From NCBI GenBank assembly GCA_011391735.1, contig JAABPY010000159.1, positions 1-41,544 on the forward strand: a DNA stretch of 41,544 bases, written 5' to 3'. Below, piece by piece: positions 31,838-41,544 of the stretch. The notes beneath the pieces are model-generated. The model did no database searches. It was given only the letters and a program-made list of their open reading frames with translations, and was not told where the DNA came from. The stretch's first letter is position 1. Every line of letters starts with the position of its first letter. The position numbers and the translations under genes were made by a program. Origin of the DNA: Sulfuricurvum sp. (GTDB lineage: Bacteria > Campylobacterota > Campylobacteria > Campylobacterales > Sulfurimonadaceae).

Positions 31838-32602
31838 TTAACTCATCTTTTTTGCTTTTTCATGGGCGCACCGTATCGCTTCCATACATCCGTGGCGTAC
31901 TTTTGCGTCTTCGAGTGCGCCATACCCTGCTGCTGTTGTCCCCCCAGGGCTCATAACACCATCTTTAAGGATGGCAGGGTGGGAAGTTTGAATCAGCTCT
32001 CCAAACCCTTTAAACAGTCCTCGCATTAAGCTCATCGCATCGGAGCGTTTAAGTCCCTCACGTACGGCACCATCACATAATGCTTCAGCGATGAGGGCAA
32101 GATAGGCTGGACCGCTTCCTGCTAGCGCAGTAGCAATATCAAGCTCCTTCTCCGACTCCAGCCATACGGTCATCCCTATGGAGCCAAAGAGGGCAATTGC
32201 CTCATCTTGTAGGGAACTGTCTCCTGTAAGAGAGGTCATGGAGAGAGCCACCTCTGCTGCTAGGTTGGGCATAGCTCGAACGTAACCATCTGCTTCGATG
32301 CTGTGGAGCAATTCGAGGGACGTTCCTGCTAGTACTGAGTATAGAGCTTTTACTTGCCCATGTATTTTTCGGGATATATCAGTAAGATTGGCAGGTTTGA
32401 CACAAAGAATAACACTCTTCCCCGCACACGTTGCATTTTCAAGAGGGGTTTTTTGGATACTCACCCCTAACGCTTTCTCAAATTCGTCTAGCTTTTGAGG
32501 GTTTCGTCCGATGACTTCAATGGAATAAAACTCTTTGAGTCCTTGGGCAATTGCCAATGCCATTTTTCCATTTCCGATGAGGGAGATAGAGGGTTTAGTC
32601 AT
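31838..32602 (-). CDS. proC: Pyrroline-5-carboxylate reductase
   Basis: SLIGNGKMALAIAQGL, VRAMPNLAA, ALAGSGPAYLALIAEAL, VMSPGGTTAAGYGALE. Confidence 0.95.
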   Translation of the reverse strand: MTKPSISLIGNGKMALAIAQGLKEFYSIEVIGRNPQKLDEFEKALGVSIQKTPLENATCAGKSVILCVKPANLTDISRKIHGQVKALYSVLAGTSLELLHSIEADGYVRAMPNLAAEVALSMTSLTGDSSLQDEAIALFGSIGMTVWLESEKELDIATALAGSGPAYLALIAEALCDGAVREGLKRSDAMSLMRGLFKGFGELIQTSHPAILKDGVMSPGGTTAAGYGALEDAKVRHGCMEAIRCAHEKAKKMS

Positions 32603-32984
32603 TTTTTGGCTCACCCAAATAATTTTTGATAGGATCAGCAATACCAAAATCGGCACGATTGTCGATGATGATTTGCGCCATGGTTTGATTGTCGGTATTA
32701 AAAATCAACGGGGCAACAAAGTTGATCGTCGAGTTTTCAATCGGCGTTGTTAAGATAACAATAGCGTAAATAAGGAGATTGCTATTATCATTAATTTCCA
32801 TCAAGGCTTGAAGTGATGTAGGGATATCAAAAGCGTATTCACGTAAGGCAAAAGGATTAATCAAGGTGAAGCTCGGTCCCTCGTCACTACTTTCTAAGCG
32901 CATAAAAATATCATCAATTTTTTGAAGTTCCATTCGAGTGACCGACTCGAAACCCAAAAGCGGGAGTTTTAATTCAAATTGCAT
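32595..32984 (-). CDS. fliW: Flagellar assembly factor FliW
   Basis: LPLLGFESVTRMEL, FTLINPFALREYAFDIP, INFVAPLIFNTDNQTMAQII. Confidence 0.92.
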   Translation of the reverse strand: MQFELKLPLLGFESVTRMELQKIDDIFMRLESSDEGPSFTLINPFALREYAFDIPTSLQALMEINDNSNLLIYAIVILTTPIENSTINFVAPLIFNTDNQTMAQIIIDNRADFGIADPIKNYLGEPKND

Positions 32985-33104
32985 AACGTGCCTTTGTCTT
33001 ATTTTAGAAATTGGATTGATTTTAACACAAAAAAGGTCAAACAATGGTGTAATTAATCTCTTTTTGGTAAAATTGTCCTTACTTTAATACGAAACGGACA
33101 CTAT

Positions 33105-33830
33105 ATGAAGATAATTAGAGGCATAGTGAGTGCAGTAGTGGTAATTCTTTTTGTAAGTGGATGTGCCAAAGAGGTGGACGAGTATAATAAACCTGCTGAC
33201 TATTGGTATGCAAAAATGATTACTTCTGTCTCCAATGGAAATTTGGAAAAAGCGGACAGCTATTTTAGTTCCTTGCAAAGTGAGCATATTAGCTCCCCTT
33301 TACTAGGTGAAGCGACATTGATTATGGCAAACGCCCATATGGCACATGAAGAATATCTATTAAGTGAACATTTTTTGGATGAGTACAATCGCCGTTATGC
33401 GACCCCATCGGGGCGTGAATATGCAGAATTTTTGAAAATCAAGTCAAAGTTCTTGGCACTTCCCAATCCAGGGCGTGATCAAGGATTGATCGATGAGACT
33501 CTCCGAGGAGCAGATGCGTTTAAAATCAGCTATCCTCATTCGGTTTATATGCCGTTGATGGAGACGATGGAGACGCAGCTTCATCTGGCAAAAGCGACCC
33601 TTAATGACCATATAGCCAGTTTGTATGATCGGTTGGGAAAACCAAAGGGATCTGAATATTATCATACAATCGCCCCTGTAACGTGGATTGATTCCAGTAC
33701 TGTTGTTGAAGCAAGGGTGCCTTGGTATAGAGAGATGTTTGAGGGGGATGGGTCAAGTAGTTGGTACGCTTTCTTGATTCCGAAAACTCGAAGCGTTGTA
33801 TCCATGGATGATAATGAAAGTAAAAAATAG
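33105..33830 (+). CDS. bamD: Outer membrane protein assembly factor BamD
   Basis: Lipobox FVSGCAK, YNKPADYWYAKM, TPR-like AHEEYLLSEHFLDEYNRRY. Confidence 0.9.
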   Translation: MKIIRGIVSAVVVILFVSGCAKEVDEYNKPADYWYAKMITSVSNGNLEKADSYFSSLQSEHISSPLLGEATLIMANAHMAHEEYLLSEHFLDEYNRRYATPSGREYAEFLKIKSKFLALPNPGRDQGLIDETLRGADAFKISYPHSVYMPLMETMETQLHLAKATLNDHIASLYDRLGKPKGSEYYHTIAPVTWIDSSTVVEARVPWYREMFEGDGSSSWYAFLIPKTRSVVSMDDNESKK

Positions 33831-33840
33831 GATTTAAATT

Positions 33841-36264
33841 ATGCAACTTAGTAATTATGCCGCTTTTCCCACAACCCTCCCCGTTATTGCGGAGGATAAT
33901 CTTTTTCTCTATCCCTTTATGATTGCCCCCCTATTTTTGAGCGATGAGCAGAGTATTGCTGCTGCCGCTGAGGCGATTGACAATAACTCCCTTATCATCG
34001 TTTGTCCTGTTAAGTCTGATCATGAGGGCTCCCGTGAAGTCGATGCCATCTATGATGCAGGGGTTATTGGATCGATAATGCGTAAAGTTGTCCTCCCCGA
34101 TGGGCGGATTAAGGTGTTGTTTCAAGGGCTTGCTCGTGGACATATTGTGAGTATGGAACATGATAGTCCCCTTCGTGCAAAGGTGGATATTATCCAGTCA
34201 TTAAGCGTCAATAGCCTCAAAATGGATGCGATATTAGAAATTTTACGGGAAAAAGTGCGTGCCCTCTCTCAAGTAAGCAACTATTTTCCCCCTGATTTAC
34301 TTCGGACGATAGAGGAGAATCACGAATACAACCGTATCGTTGATCTTATCTCCAGCTCGATTAAGATGAAAAAAGAGAATGCCTATAACCTTTTCGTCGA
34401 ACGGGATCCTGAAAAACGGTTTTTGATGTTGATTGATGAGCTTATCGAAGAGACCGAGGCGAATAAACTTCAAAAAGAGATTCGTACCAAAGTTCACAGC
34501 CACATCGAAAAAGTGAATAAAGAATATTTTCTCAAAGAGCAACTCAAACAGATCCAAAAAGAGTTGGGAACCGATACGAGTCGCAATGAAGAGATCGAAG
34601 AGTTTCGCAAAAAACTCGAAGCGAAAAAAGAGAAGATGCACCCTGATGCCTACAAAGAGGCACGAAAACAACTCGATCGATTTGCTCGTATGCACCCTGA
34701 TAGTGGGGATGCGGGGATGTTGCAGACCTATTTGGAATATGTCCTTGAGATCCCTTTTGGGGAAGAGGCGAAAAAATCGCTTAATGTCCATGATGTCGAA
34801 AATCAACTCAATAAAGATCATTTTTCACTCAGAAAGCCAAAACAGCGAATTTTAGAGTATTTCTCAGTGAGAGAGTTATTGGAGCTACGGGGACAGGCGG
34901 ATAAAGAGGGGCGAGGGGCAATTTTATGTTTTGTGGGACCTCCAGGCGTCGGTAAAACCTCCTTGGCAAACTCGATTGCTACGGCATTGAAACGTCCATT
35001 AGTTCGCATCGCTTTGGGTGGCTTAGAGGATGTGAACGAATTGCGCGGTCATCGTCGTACCTACGTAGGAGCAATGCCAGGGCGTATCGTGCAGGGGGTG
35101 ATTGAAGCCAAGAAGATGAATCCGATTATCGTTTTGGATGAGATTGATAAAGTCTCTAAGTCCAATCGGGGAGATCCAACGGCGGTATTGTTGGAGATTT
35201 TAGACCCTGAACAAAATACCCATTTTAGAGATTATTATCTCAATTTTAACATTGATTTGAGTAAGGCAATTTTTATTGCTACAGCAAACGATGCAGGGCA
35301 AATTCCGGGACCTTTGCGTGATCGCATGGAGTTCATCTCGGTAAGTTCCTATACACCGCAAGAGAAGCAGGAAATTGCTAAACAGTATCTCATCCCTCAA
35401 GAGTTGAAAAAGCATGGGTTGAAAGCATCGGAGCTTAGTATCTCAAAAACCGCTTTAGCTGAAGTGATCGAAAAACATACTCGTGAAGCAGGGGTACGAA
35501 ATTTACGCCGTCGTATTGCCGATATTGTTCGTAAAACAGCGAAAAAGATTCTCGAAGATCCAGGCAGTTCCAAAGTGAGTGTAACGCTCAAAAATCTCAA
35601 AGATTTCTTGGAAAAAACTATTTTCGAAATCGAAAAAACGGATCATATTGATCGTGTCGGTGTGGTCAATGGTTTGGCGTGGACGGCAGTGGGTGGAGAT
35701 GTTCTCAAAATCGAAGCGATTCGTATCAACGGCAAAGGGACATTACAGCTTACGGGGAGTTTGGGGGATGTGATGAAAGAGTCTGCCCGTATTGCCCTTT
35801 CGGTCGTCAAAACCCTTATTGACAGTGGGAAACTTAGTGTCGATCATGCGATTATCCCTCTCAATTCTACTGAGCGTGAGGGGAATCTCAAAGTCGATGT
35901 GAGTGAGGTGTACAAACGGTTTGATCTTCATATTCACGTTCCTGATGGGGCGACACCCAAAGATGGTCCCAGTGCTGGAATCGCAATGTGTACGGTTATC
36001 GCTTCTATTCTAACAGATAAAAAGGTGCGTGCCGACATCGCAATGACAGGAGAAGTCTCTTTGACAGGGAATGTCCTCCCTATTGGCGGACTTAAAGAGA
36101 AGCTGATTGCGGCGCACCGTGCAGGGATGAAGCTTGCCCTTATCCCCCAAAAGAATTACGATCGTGATTTGGTGGATATTCCTGATGAGGTGAAAAACGC
36201 TGTTGAAATACGGGGTGTTAGCCGTATCGAAGAGGTTCTCAAAGCTCTTTTAATCGACGAATAA
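33841..36264 (+). CDS. lon: ATP-dependent endopeptidase Lon
   Basis: Walker A FVGPPGVGKTS, EIDKVSKSNRGDP, proteolytic DGPSAGIAM and TGEVSLTGNVLPIGGLKEK. Confidence 0.98.
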   Translation: MQLSNYAAFPTTLPVIAEDNLFLYPFMIAPLFLSDEQSIAAAAEAIDNNSLIIVCPVKSDHEGSREVDAIYDAGVIGSIMRKVVLPDGRIKVLFQGLARGHIVSMEHDSPLRAKVDIIQSLSVNSLKMDAILEILREKVRALSQVSNYFPPDLLRTIEENHEYNRIVDLISSSIKMKKENAYNLFVERDPEKRFLMLIDELIEETEANKLQKEIRTKVHSHIEKVNKEYFLKEQLKQIQKELGTDTSRNEEIEEFRKKLEAKKEKMHPDAYKEARKQLDRFARMHPDSGDAGMLQTYLEYVLEIPFGEEAKKSLNVHDVENQLNKDHFSLRKPKQRILEYFSVRELLELRGQADKEGRGAILCFVGPPGVGKTSLANSIATALKRPLVRIALGGLEDVNELRGHRRTYVGAMPGRIVQGVIEAKKMNPIIVLDEIDKVSKSNRGDPTAVLLEILDPEQNTHFRDYYLNFNIDLSKAIFIATANDAGQIPGPLRDRMEFISVSSYTPQEKQEIAKQYLIPQELKKHGLKASELSISKTALAEVIEKHTREAGVRNLRRRIADIVRKTAKKILEDPGSSKVSVTLKNLKDFLEKTIFEIEKTDHIDRVGVVNGLAWTAVGGDVLKIEAIRINGKGTLQLTGSLGDVMKESARIALSVVKTLIDSGKLSVDHAIIPLNSTEREGNLKVDVSEVYKRFDLHIHVPDGATPKDGPSAGIAMCTVIASILTDKKVRADIAMTGEVSLTGNVLPIGGLKEKLIAAHRAGMKLALIPQKNYDRDLVDIPDEVKNAVEIRGVSRIEEVLKALLIDE

Positions 36265-37249
36265 CGGTATAGGCTTCAGGGGAACTGTAAAGGTATCCCC
36301 GTATTTTAGGGTGAATTTTGAATTTTCTACACGCTTCTTTGAACTCTTTGTCCATTGTGACAGTGGGGATAGTGGGAGCGATAAATGTATAGTTCTCTTC
36401 GATTACGACGATGTATTTTCGTCCGATTACACACCATTTCTCTTTCTTTAAGACCTCTTTCTCGTTTGCACTCATCACATTTCCAAGCCGTTTAACCATT
36501 TTATCAATACCGTAGAGTAGAGAACGGAGTGTTTTTGGATTTTTGGCATAATAAAGCTCCTTGAAGTGTTCAAAATGAAGCGTCTCAATCATCCCCTCAC
36601 AGTCTTCGTCAAGATAGGTGAAACTACGTCGTAACCCTTGCGCATATTCACGTATGAGAGGAGTGCTGTAGTTTTTGCGAAAACGGTTGCGAGTATAACG
36701 CTCATCAGCATTGCTCTCGTCGATAAAATGTTTGTGGCAATGTTCGTGTAGATACGCCTCTATTTCGTCGCGTGTGTGTTGGAGAAGGGGGCGCAGAATC
36801 GTGAAATCCTCTTTGACATCAAGAGAACGAATTCCCATCATTTCAGGAAGACCAGCTCCGCGCGTCAACTGCATCAACATCCATTCAAGACGGTCATTGA
36901 GCTGATGGGCGGTGAGAAGATAGGTGTAGTTACCTGTTTTCATCAACGACTCAAAAAAACTATGCCGCTCTTCCCTCGCACGATGTTCGAAGTTGGAACC
37001 GTTAAGGTGACAGGAGTGGAGTAAACACTCTAAGTGATATTTATGGGCAAGCGTTTGGGCATTTTGGGCTTCATCATCGCTGGTGGAGCGTGTATTATAA
37101 TTGACGTGGGCTATATCGAATGGGATGTTGTTTTCAATGAGGAGATGGAATAGGGCAGTGGAATCGACTCCACCGGAAAAAGCGAGGAGAGATTTTCCCT
37201 CTCGGAGGAGGTTTAGGTGGAGGAGGTTAGGCATGGTGGAATGTGTCAT
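36239..37249 (-). CDS. tilS: tRNA(Ile)-lysidine synthase
   Basis: LLAFSGGVDSTALFHLL PP-loop, TAHQLNDRLEWMLMQLTRGAGL. Confidence 0.94.
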   Translation of the reverse strand: MTHSTMPNLLHLNLLREGKSLLAFSGGVDSTALFHLLIENNIPFDIAHVNYNTRSTSDDEAQNAQTLAHKYHLECLLHSCHLNGSNFEHRAREERHSFFESLMKTGNYTYLLTAHQLNDRLEWMLMQLTRGAGLPEMMGIRSLDVKEDFTILRPLLQHTRDEIEAYLHEHCHKHFIDESNADERYTRNRFRKNYSTPLIREYAQGLRRSFTYLDEDCEGMIETLHFEHFKELYYAKNPKTLRSLLYGIDKMVKRLGNVMSANEKEVLKKEKWCVIGRKYIVVIEENYTFIAPTIPTVTMDKEFKEACRKFKIHPKIRGYLYSSPEAYTVIRRLKEL

Positions 37250-37256
37250 TTTCAGA

Positions 37257-37880
37257 TTATTCTCCCCGATTGAGCTGTTTTGAAAAAGTATAAATTCCAT
37301 CATTTAAAAAGCTAAGAATCTCATCCATATCGTTTTGTATCGTGTTAAACTCTTCTTTATATATAATTTTTTCAAAATGAAAAACTCTGTTTCGAAATTT
37401 GCGGATATGGTTTAGCTTTTTATTTATATAATCTCTTGTGATGAGTTTTTTTTCTTTATTTGGAAGATTTGAAAAAATGCTTTTTATTGCTTTTATTCGC
37501 ATGGTTTGCGAATAGGAATTTCTAAAAAGTGCTGTCCAAAAACCAAAGCTTAACTCAGAGATTATTTGATCTGACGTTACAATTTTATTGGCTAATAGAA
37601 CTCTTTTTTTTACCTCTTCTATCTTTTTGAGTGAATCAGGATGTAAAAACTCACTGTTTAACCAATCTGCGCCAAATTCACTTTTGAAATAGGTGTCAAT
37701 AGAATTTCTTAAACTAATTTCGAGTATGGCAAGCGGGATATAATACTCTTTTGATTGTTTTAAATTTTGTCTGTATTCCTCAAAATTATCATAGGCGTTT
37801 AGCCGTATACTCGAAAAATACCTATTTTTTAAAGTGTCATCCAACTTGACTTCCTTTTTACATTCCGTTATAATTTTCAC
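37257..37880 (-). CDS. Abi-like (Abi_2 superfamily) protein with HEPN-type RN-x3-H motif; candidate abortive-infection RNase
   Basis: SKEYYIPLAILEISLRNSID, SELSFGFWTALFRNSYSQ, HIRKFRNRVFHFEKI; GTG start; AT-rich relative to neighbours. Confidence 0.78.
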   Translation of the reverse strand: MKIITECKKEVKLDDTLKNRYFSSIRLNAYDNFEEYRQNLKQSKEYYIPLAILEISLRNSIDTYFKSEFGADWLNSEFLHPDSLKKIEEVKKRVLLANKIVTSDQIISELSFGFWTALFRNSYSQTMRIKAIKSIFSNLPNKEKKLITRDYINKKLNHIRKFRNRVFHFEKIIYKEEFNTIQNDMDEILSFLNDGIYTFSKQLNRGE

Positions 37881-37966
37881 ATGGCGCCCAGTAAGTCTTT
37901 ATCCATTGAGGTAAAGCTTGGGACTCTTTCTTCGGTATTTTTGCTTTCCATGTAGATATGCTTCAT
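37877..37966 (-). CDS. Small ORF (29 aa) overlapping the Abi-like gene start
   Basis: ATG...TGA: MKHIYMESKNTEERVPSFTSMDKDLLGAM*; final ATGTGA overlaps the GTG start of the Abi-like gene. Below the ORF-track length cutoff. Confidence 0.4.
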   Translation of the reverse strand: MKHIYMESKNTEERVPSFTSMDKDLLGAM

Positions 37967-38039
37967 TACTTGCAAATACTTTTATATTCTGAAACAAACT
38001 ATATTCACTATATTTCATTGTTAATTCAGAAATGAAATT

Positions 38040-39356
38040 TTAAACCTCTCCCACAATCGTCGCCAACAAATGATTTCCCGAAAGTTCCGTCATACGCGCG
38101 CGATAGATTTTCCCGTAGCTAAGTTCTTCTTCGATTTCACGATCATTGACATAGATTTCCCCATCAACATCAGGTGTCCAATTCAAAGCTCTGGCACTTA
38201 GGAGAAATTCGTGTTCATCACTTTCTCCGTCGATTACGAGGAGTATTTCGGTGCCGAGGAGTTTTTGTAAACTTTCGATTTCAATCTCAGACGCAATTTT
38301 CCCCAATTTTTTGGCACGGGCATTGATGGCTTTTGTTGGGATTTTATCCTCCATCGTATAGGCACTTGTCCCCTCTTCATCGGAGTAGCTAAAGACGTTG
38401 AGGCGATCAAAGCCAAAGGTAGCAGCGAACTCTGCCATCTCGTTGAACATCTCTTCCGTTTCGTGAGGATGTCCGACGATGAAGCTCGTGCGAATAAAGG
38501 CATTGGGGAGGGCTTTCATGGCATTGAGAAGTTCAAGGGTTTTGGCTTTTCCGAATCCCCGTTTCATAATTTTGAGCATCTCATCATTGATGTGCTGGAT
38601 GGGCATATCGAAATAGTTATGAAAGATGGGGGAATCCCCGATGGCTTTGATGAGTTTTAGGGTTGTAGTTGAGGGGTAAAGGTACAAAATACGGGCACTT
38701 TTAACCCCCTCGATGAGTTCAATTCGCTTGATAAGGTGGATGAGTCCATCAGGGATATTTTGGTCACGCAGATACGAACTAGAGTCTTGGGAGACGAAAC
38801 TAAAGTCATAATATCCTTTGGCAACCAGTCCCTCTACCTCTTTCGCGATACTGTCGAGATTTCGAGAGTTAAGTTTCCCTTTGAAGGAGGGGATGGCGCA
38901 AAAACTACACGTTTGGTTGCACCCTTCGGAGAGTTTGATATAGGCGTGGTAGGTTGAACCCGTAACTACTCGCTCGGCACCGTCGATGAGGTAGACTTCG
39001 GGGGTAAAACGGCTTTGTTTGAGGGCTAGAAGTTCATCAATTTTGTCATAATCGCCTACCCCTGTAAAAATATCGACCTCTTTAAGCTCTTGGGAAAGCT
39101 CCTCTTTATATCGTTCAGAAAGACACCCTGCCATCACGAGAACGGAATCTTTTTTGCGCCCTGCATCGAGGTTGAAAATCGTATTGAGAGATTCTTGTTT
39201 TGCCGCATCAATAAATCCGCAGGTATTGACGATGATAACATCCGCTTCGGTACTAGTATCGGTCATTTCATAATTTTGGAGTCGTCCCAGCATCACCTCA
39301 GTATCGACGAGATTTTTGGTACAGCCGAGAGAGACGATATGGAGTTTTTTGGACAT
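38040..39356 (-). CDS. rimO: Ribosomal protein S12 methylthiotransferase
   Basis: VSLGCTKNLVDTEVMLG, SEGCNQTCSFCAIPSFKGKLNSR, C-terminal TRAM. Confidence 0.95.
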   Translation of the reverse strand: MSKKLHIVSLGCTKNLVDTEVMLGRLQNYEMTDTSTEADVIIVNTCGFIDAAKQESLNTIFNLDAGRKKDSVLVMAGCLSERYKEELSQELKEVDIFTGVGDYDKIDELLALKQSRFTPEVYLIDGAERVVTGSTYHAYIKLSEGCNQTCSFCAIPSFKGKLNSRNLDSIAKEVEGLVAKGYYDFSFVSQDSSSYLRDQNIPDGLIHLIKRIELIEGVKSARILYLYPSTTTLKLIKAIGDSPIFHNYFDMPIQHINDEMLKIMKRGFGKAKTLELLNAMKALPNAFIRTSFIVGHPHETEEMFNEMAEFAATFGFDRLNVFSYSDEEGTSAYTMEDKIPTKAINARAKKLGKIASEIEIESLQKLLGTEILLVIDGESDEHEFLLSARALNWTPDVDGEIYVNDREIEEELSYGKIYRARMTELSGNHLLATIVGEV

Positions 39357-39419
39357 AAGTAACCTTGATAAATATAGTGATGCCATTATATCAAAGTCAG
39401 TTTTGGATAGACTTTTGTT

Positions 39420-40580
39420 ATGAAACTTAATTATGATATTCTTATTCTAGGTGCGGGTGCGAGTGGGCTTATGTGTGCGGCGCAGCTGGCTGAAAAAACC
39501 GATCTGAAAATTGCTCTAGTGGAGGGCAATTCCCGACCTGCCTTAAAGCTCAAAGCATCGGGTGGAGGGAAGTGTAATCTCACCAATGTGAACGTGGATG
39601 AGAACCATTTTTTAGGGGATGAAACCCTCGTTCACACCGCATTAAATGTTTTTCCGCAAAAAGCCCTTTTGGACTATTTTCACAATGGCGGGCTTCGTCC
39701 TGTGATTCGTAAAGAGCAGTACTACTTTTGTCCGAAAAGTTCTGATGAGGTGATTTCGATTCTCCTTGGAAAATCGCGCGGGGCTGATCTCCTTTTAGGG
39801 ACTAAAATTCTTTCCGTAAGTGGAAATGACCCTTTTAAAGTGACAACGGATAAAGGGGTATTTACGGCGAAAAAAGTGGTGGTAGCGACGGGAGGAGCAA
39901 GTTACAAAGAGCTGGGAGCAAGTGATATTGGTCTACAAATTGCTCAAGAATACGGGATAAGAACAGTCCCCTTTTCCCCTGCACTAGTAGGGTTGACCCT
40001 TCAGCCCAAAGAGTTTTGGATGAAAGAACTTAGTGGGATTAGTTTTCCTGCTCGGATTCGTGTGGGTACAAAACTACTGGAAGAAGATTTGCTCTTTGCC
40101 CACAAAGGGATCAGCGGCCCTGTAGTGCTGTCTGCATCGCTATATTGGTTCAAAGGGGAGATAGAGATTGATTTTTGTCCCGATCTTGATCTTCAAAAGC
40201 TGTTGAGTGAAAAAAAACTCCTTAGTACCGCCTTGCCATTGCCTAAACGTTTTACGAAAGTATTTTTGGACTCAATTGCGTTGGAGGACAAACCGTGTAA
40301 TCGTCTAAACAATGAGGAGCGTGAAAAACTTCTTCAACTTCAAGCGTATAAAATGGCTCCATCGGGGAACTTCGGATTGAGTAAAGCGGAAGTGTGTCGT
40401 GGGGGGGTAGCGAGTGAGGAAATTGATCCCATAACGATGGAGAGTAAAAAAGTTCAAGGATTGTATTTTATTGGAGAGTGTGTTGATGTAACCGGAGAAC
40501 TTGGTGGGTATAACTTCCAATGGGCGTTTAGTTCAGCGGTGGTGTGCTCTACTGCCATCCAAAATCTTTATAAAAGCTAA
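39420..40580 (+). CDS. NAD(P)/FAD-dependent oxidoreductase, HI0933/BaiN-like family
   Basis: ILGAGASGLMCAAQLA, LKLKASGGGKCNLTN, VATGGASYKELGASDIG, GELGGYNFQWAFSSAV. Confidence 0.9.
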   Translation: MKLNYDILILGAGASGLMCAAQLAEKTDLKIALVEGNSRPALKLKASGGGKCNLTNVNVDENHFLGDETLVHTALNVFPQKALLDYFHNGGLRPVIRKEQYYFCPKSSDEVISILLGKSRGADLLLGTKILSVSGNDPFKVTTDKGVFTAKKVVVATGGASYKELGASDIGLQIAQEYGIRTVPFSPALVGLTLQPKEFWMKELSGISFPARIRVGTKLLEEDLLFAHKGISGPVVLSASLYWFKGEIEIDFCPDLDLQKLLSEKKLLSTALPLPKRFTKVFLDSIALEDKPCNRLNNEEREKLLQLQAYKMAPSGNFGLSKAEVCRGGVASEEIDPITMESKKVQGLYFIGECVDVTGELGGYNFQWAFSSAVVCSTAIQNLYKS

Positions 40581-40589
40581 GGAGTGACA

Positions 40590-41544
40590 ATGCAACGTAA
40601 ACGTGTCGTAATAGTGGGCGGAGGATATGCAGGGGTAGAAGCTCTGAAGGTGCTTGCAACGTCAGGATTGTGCGATGTTGTACTGATCGATCAACACCCC
40701 TACCATTATCTCCAAACCGACGTGTATGAGCTGATCGCCAATGAGTGCTCTATGACCCGTGTTACGATTGATTTGGTTGCGTTATGTATGAGCTACGGTA
40801 AGCATGTTAGCTATATCAAAGATACCATCCGTGAGATTGATTTTGATGTCAAGCATATTGTGGGGCAAAATTCAGGGCATTCGTATGATTATCTGCTCGT
40901 CTGCACGGGAAGCCGTACGGCGTACAATGGTGCTACTGAGGGGTTACGGGAATATTCGCATGGGGTGAAAACATTGCCGAGCGCTTTGACGTTTAAGCAG
41001 CAGTTTGAACAGCGGCTTTATGAGAGGATGGAGAGTGAGGGGGGATGGTGCAGTGAACCTTTTAATGTGGTTATCGGAGGAGGGGGGCTTAGCGGTGTTG
41101 AAATCGCGGCGGAGATGGCGCATTATATTCGTGTGTTTCACCAAGATAATACCCTTACGTGCGACAATATCCATATTTTTTTGATTATTCCCCATGAATT
41201 TGTTTTGGAGGGGATGGAGCCTTATCTCATCAACCAAGCAACGAAACGGCTTTTGAAACTTGGGGTGAAGATACTCAACCACTCACGTATCACTTCCGTC
41301 GAAGAGCACACTTTGATTTTGAATCACAAAGAGAAAATTTATTTTGATTTTATGATTTTTACGGGGGGGATTATCGCCTCTACGCTCACAGCAGGGATGG
41401 ATGTTCCTAAAAATAAAAAATCGCAACTGGTGGTGGATGAATATCTCGCTGTTTCACGATATGAAGGGGTGTTTGCAGCAGGTGATATTGCACAGCTTCA
41501 TGACAAAGAGAGAAAAATGCTCCCCCCTACAGCGCAAACAGCAG
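40590..41544 (+). CDS. NAD(P)/FAD-dependent oxidoreductase, type II NADH dehydrogenase-like (3' truncated by window edge)
   Basis: MQRKRVVIVGGGYAGVEALKVLA, NVVIGGGGLSGVEIAAEMA, GVFAAGDIA; frame open to window end, so absent from the ORF track. Confidence 0.88.
   Translation, partial: MQRKRVVIVGGGYAGVEALKVLATSGLCDVVLIDQHPYHYLQTDVYELIANECSMTRVTIDLVALCMSYGKHVSYIKDTIREIDFDVKHIVGQNSGHSYDYLLVCTGSRTAYNGATEGLREYSHGVKTLPSALTFKQQFEQRLYERMESEGGWCSEPFNVVIGGGGLSGVEIAAEMAHYIRVFHQDNTLTCDNIHIFLIIPHEFVLEGMEPYLINQATKRLLKLGVKILNHSRITSVEEHTLILNHKEKIYFDFMIFTGGIIASTLTAGMDVPKNKKSQLVVDEYLAVSRYEGVFAAGDIAQLHDKERKMLPPTAQTA

Noticed and set aside
34297-34821. 174-aa antisense ORF within lon
   Set aside because: It lies wholly within lon; the Phe/Leu/Ile-rich composition is the mirror of Lys/Glu-rich coding sequence.
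36239-36264. 26-bp overlap of lon and tilS 3' ends as an anomaly
   Set aside because: Convergent short 3' overlaps are common in compact genomes; noted only as a parallel to the inferred ancestral pflA/miaA overlap.

Overview
This window is Campylobacterota (Epsilonproteobacteria)-like chromosome, probably close to Sulfuricurvum/Sulfurimonas judging by gene content and order. It opens inside the complex I operon: the 3' end of one nuoG-like gene, a second complete nuoG, nuoH-N, then a large TPR protein that fits PflA. Next come miaA, a UbiA/MqnP prenyltransferase, tRNA-Arg(GCG), rsfS-nadD, gap-pgk-tpiA-fabI, a brnT/CopG-type toxin-antitoxin remnant, a lipoprotein, a porin, an orphan DppB-type permease, nusA, an HP0268-like gene, miaB, a DUF374 acyltransferase, a XerH-like recombinase, a PilM/N/O-like trio, proC, fliW, bamD, lon, tilS, an Abi/HEPN-like gene, rimO and two flavoproteins. 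Most of it is housekeeping. The main second-look items are: (1) a solitary AAA/DUF4143 ATPase gene inserted at the pflA/miaA convergent overlap and flanked by a 29-bp perfect direct repeat that rebuilds the 3' ends of both neighbours; (2) an Abi-like protein with an RN-x3-H HEPN motif, preceded by an unlisted 29-aa ORF with an ATGTGA start/stop overlap; (3) an unlisted, apparently C-terminally truncated BrnT toxin beside an intact antitoxin; (4) tandem divergent NuoG paralogs, the complete one with a charged repetitive insert. I see no CRISPR array, transposase or rRNA. No database search was possible, so family assignments come from recognising motifs and conserved gene order.
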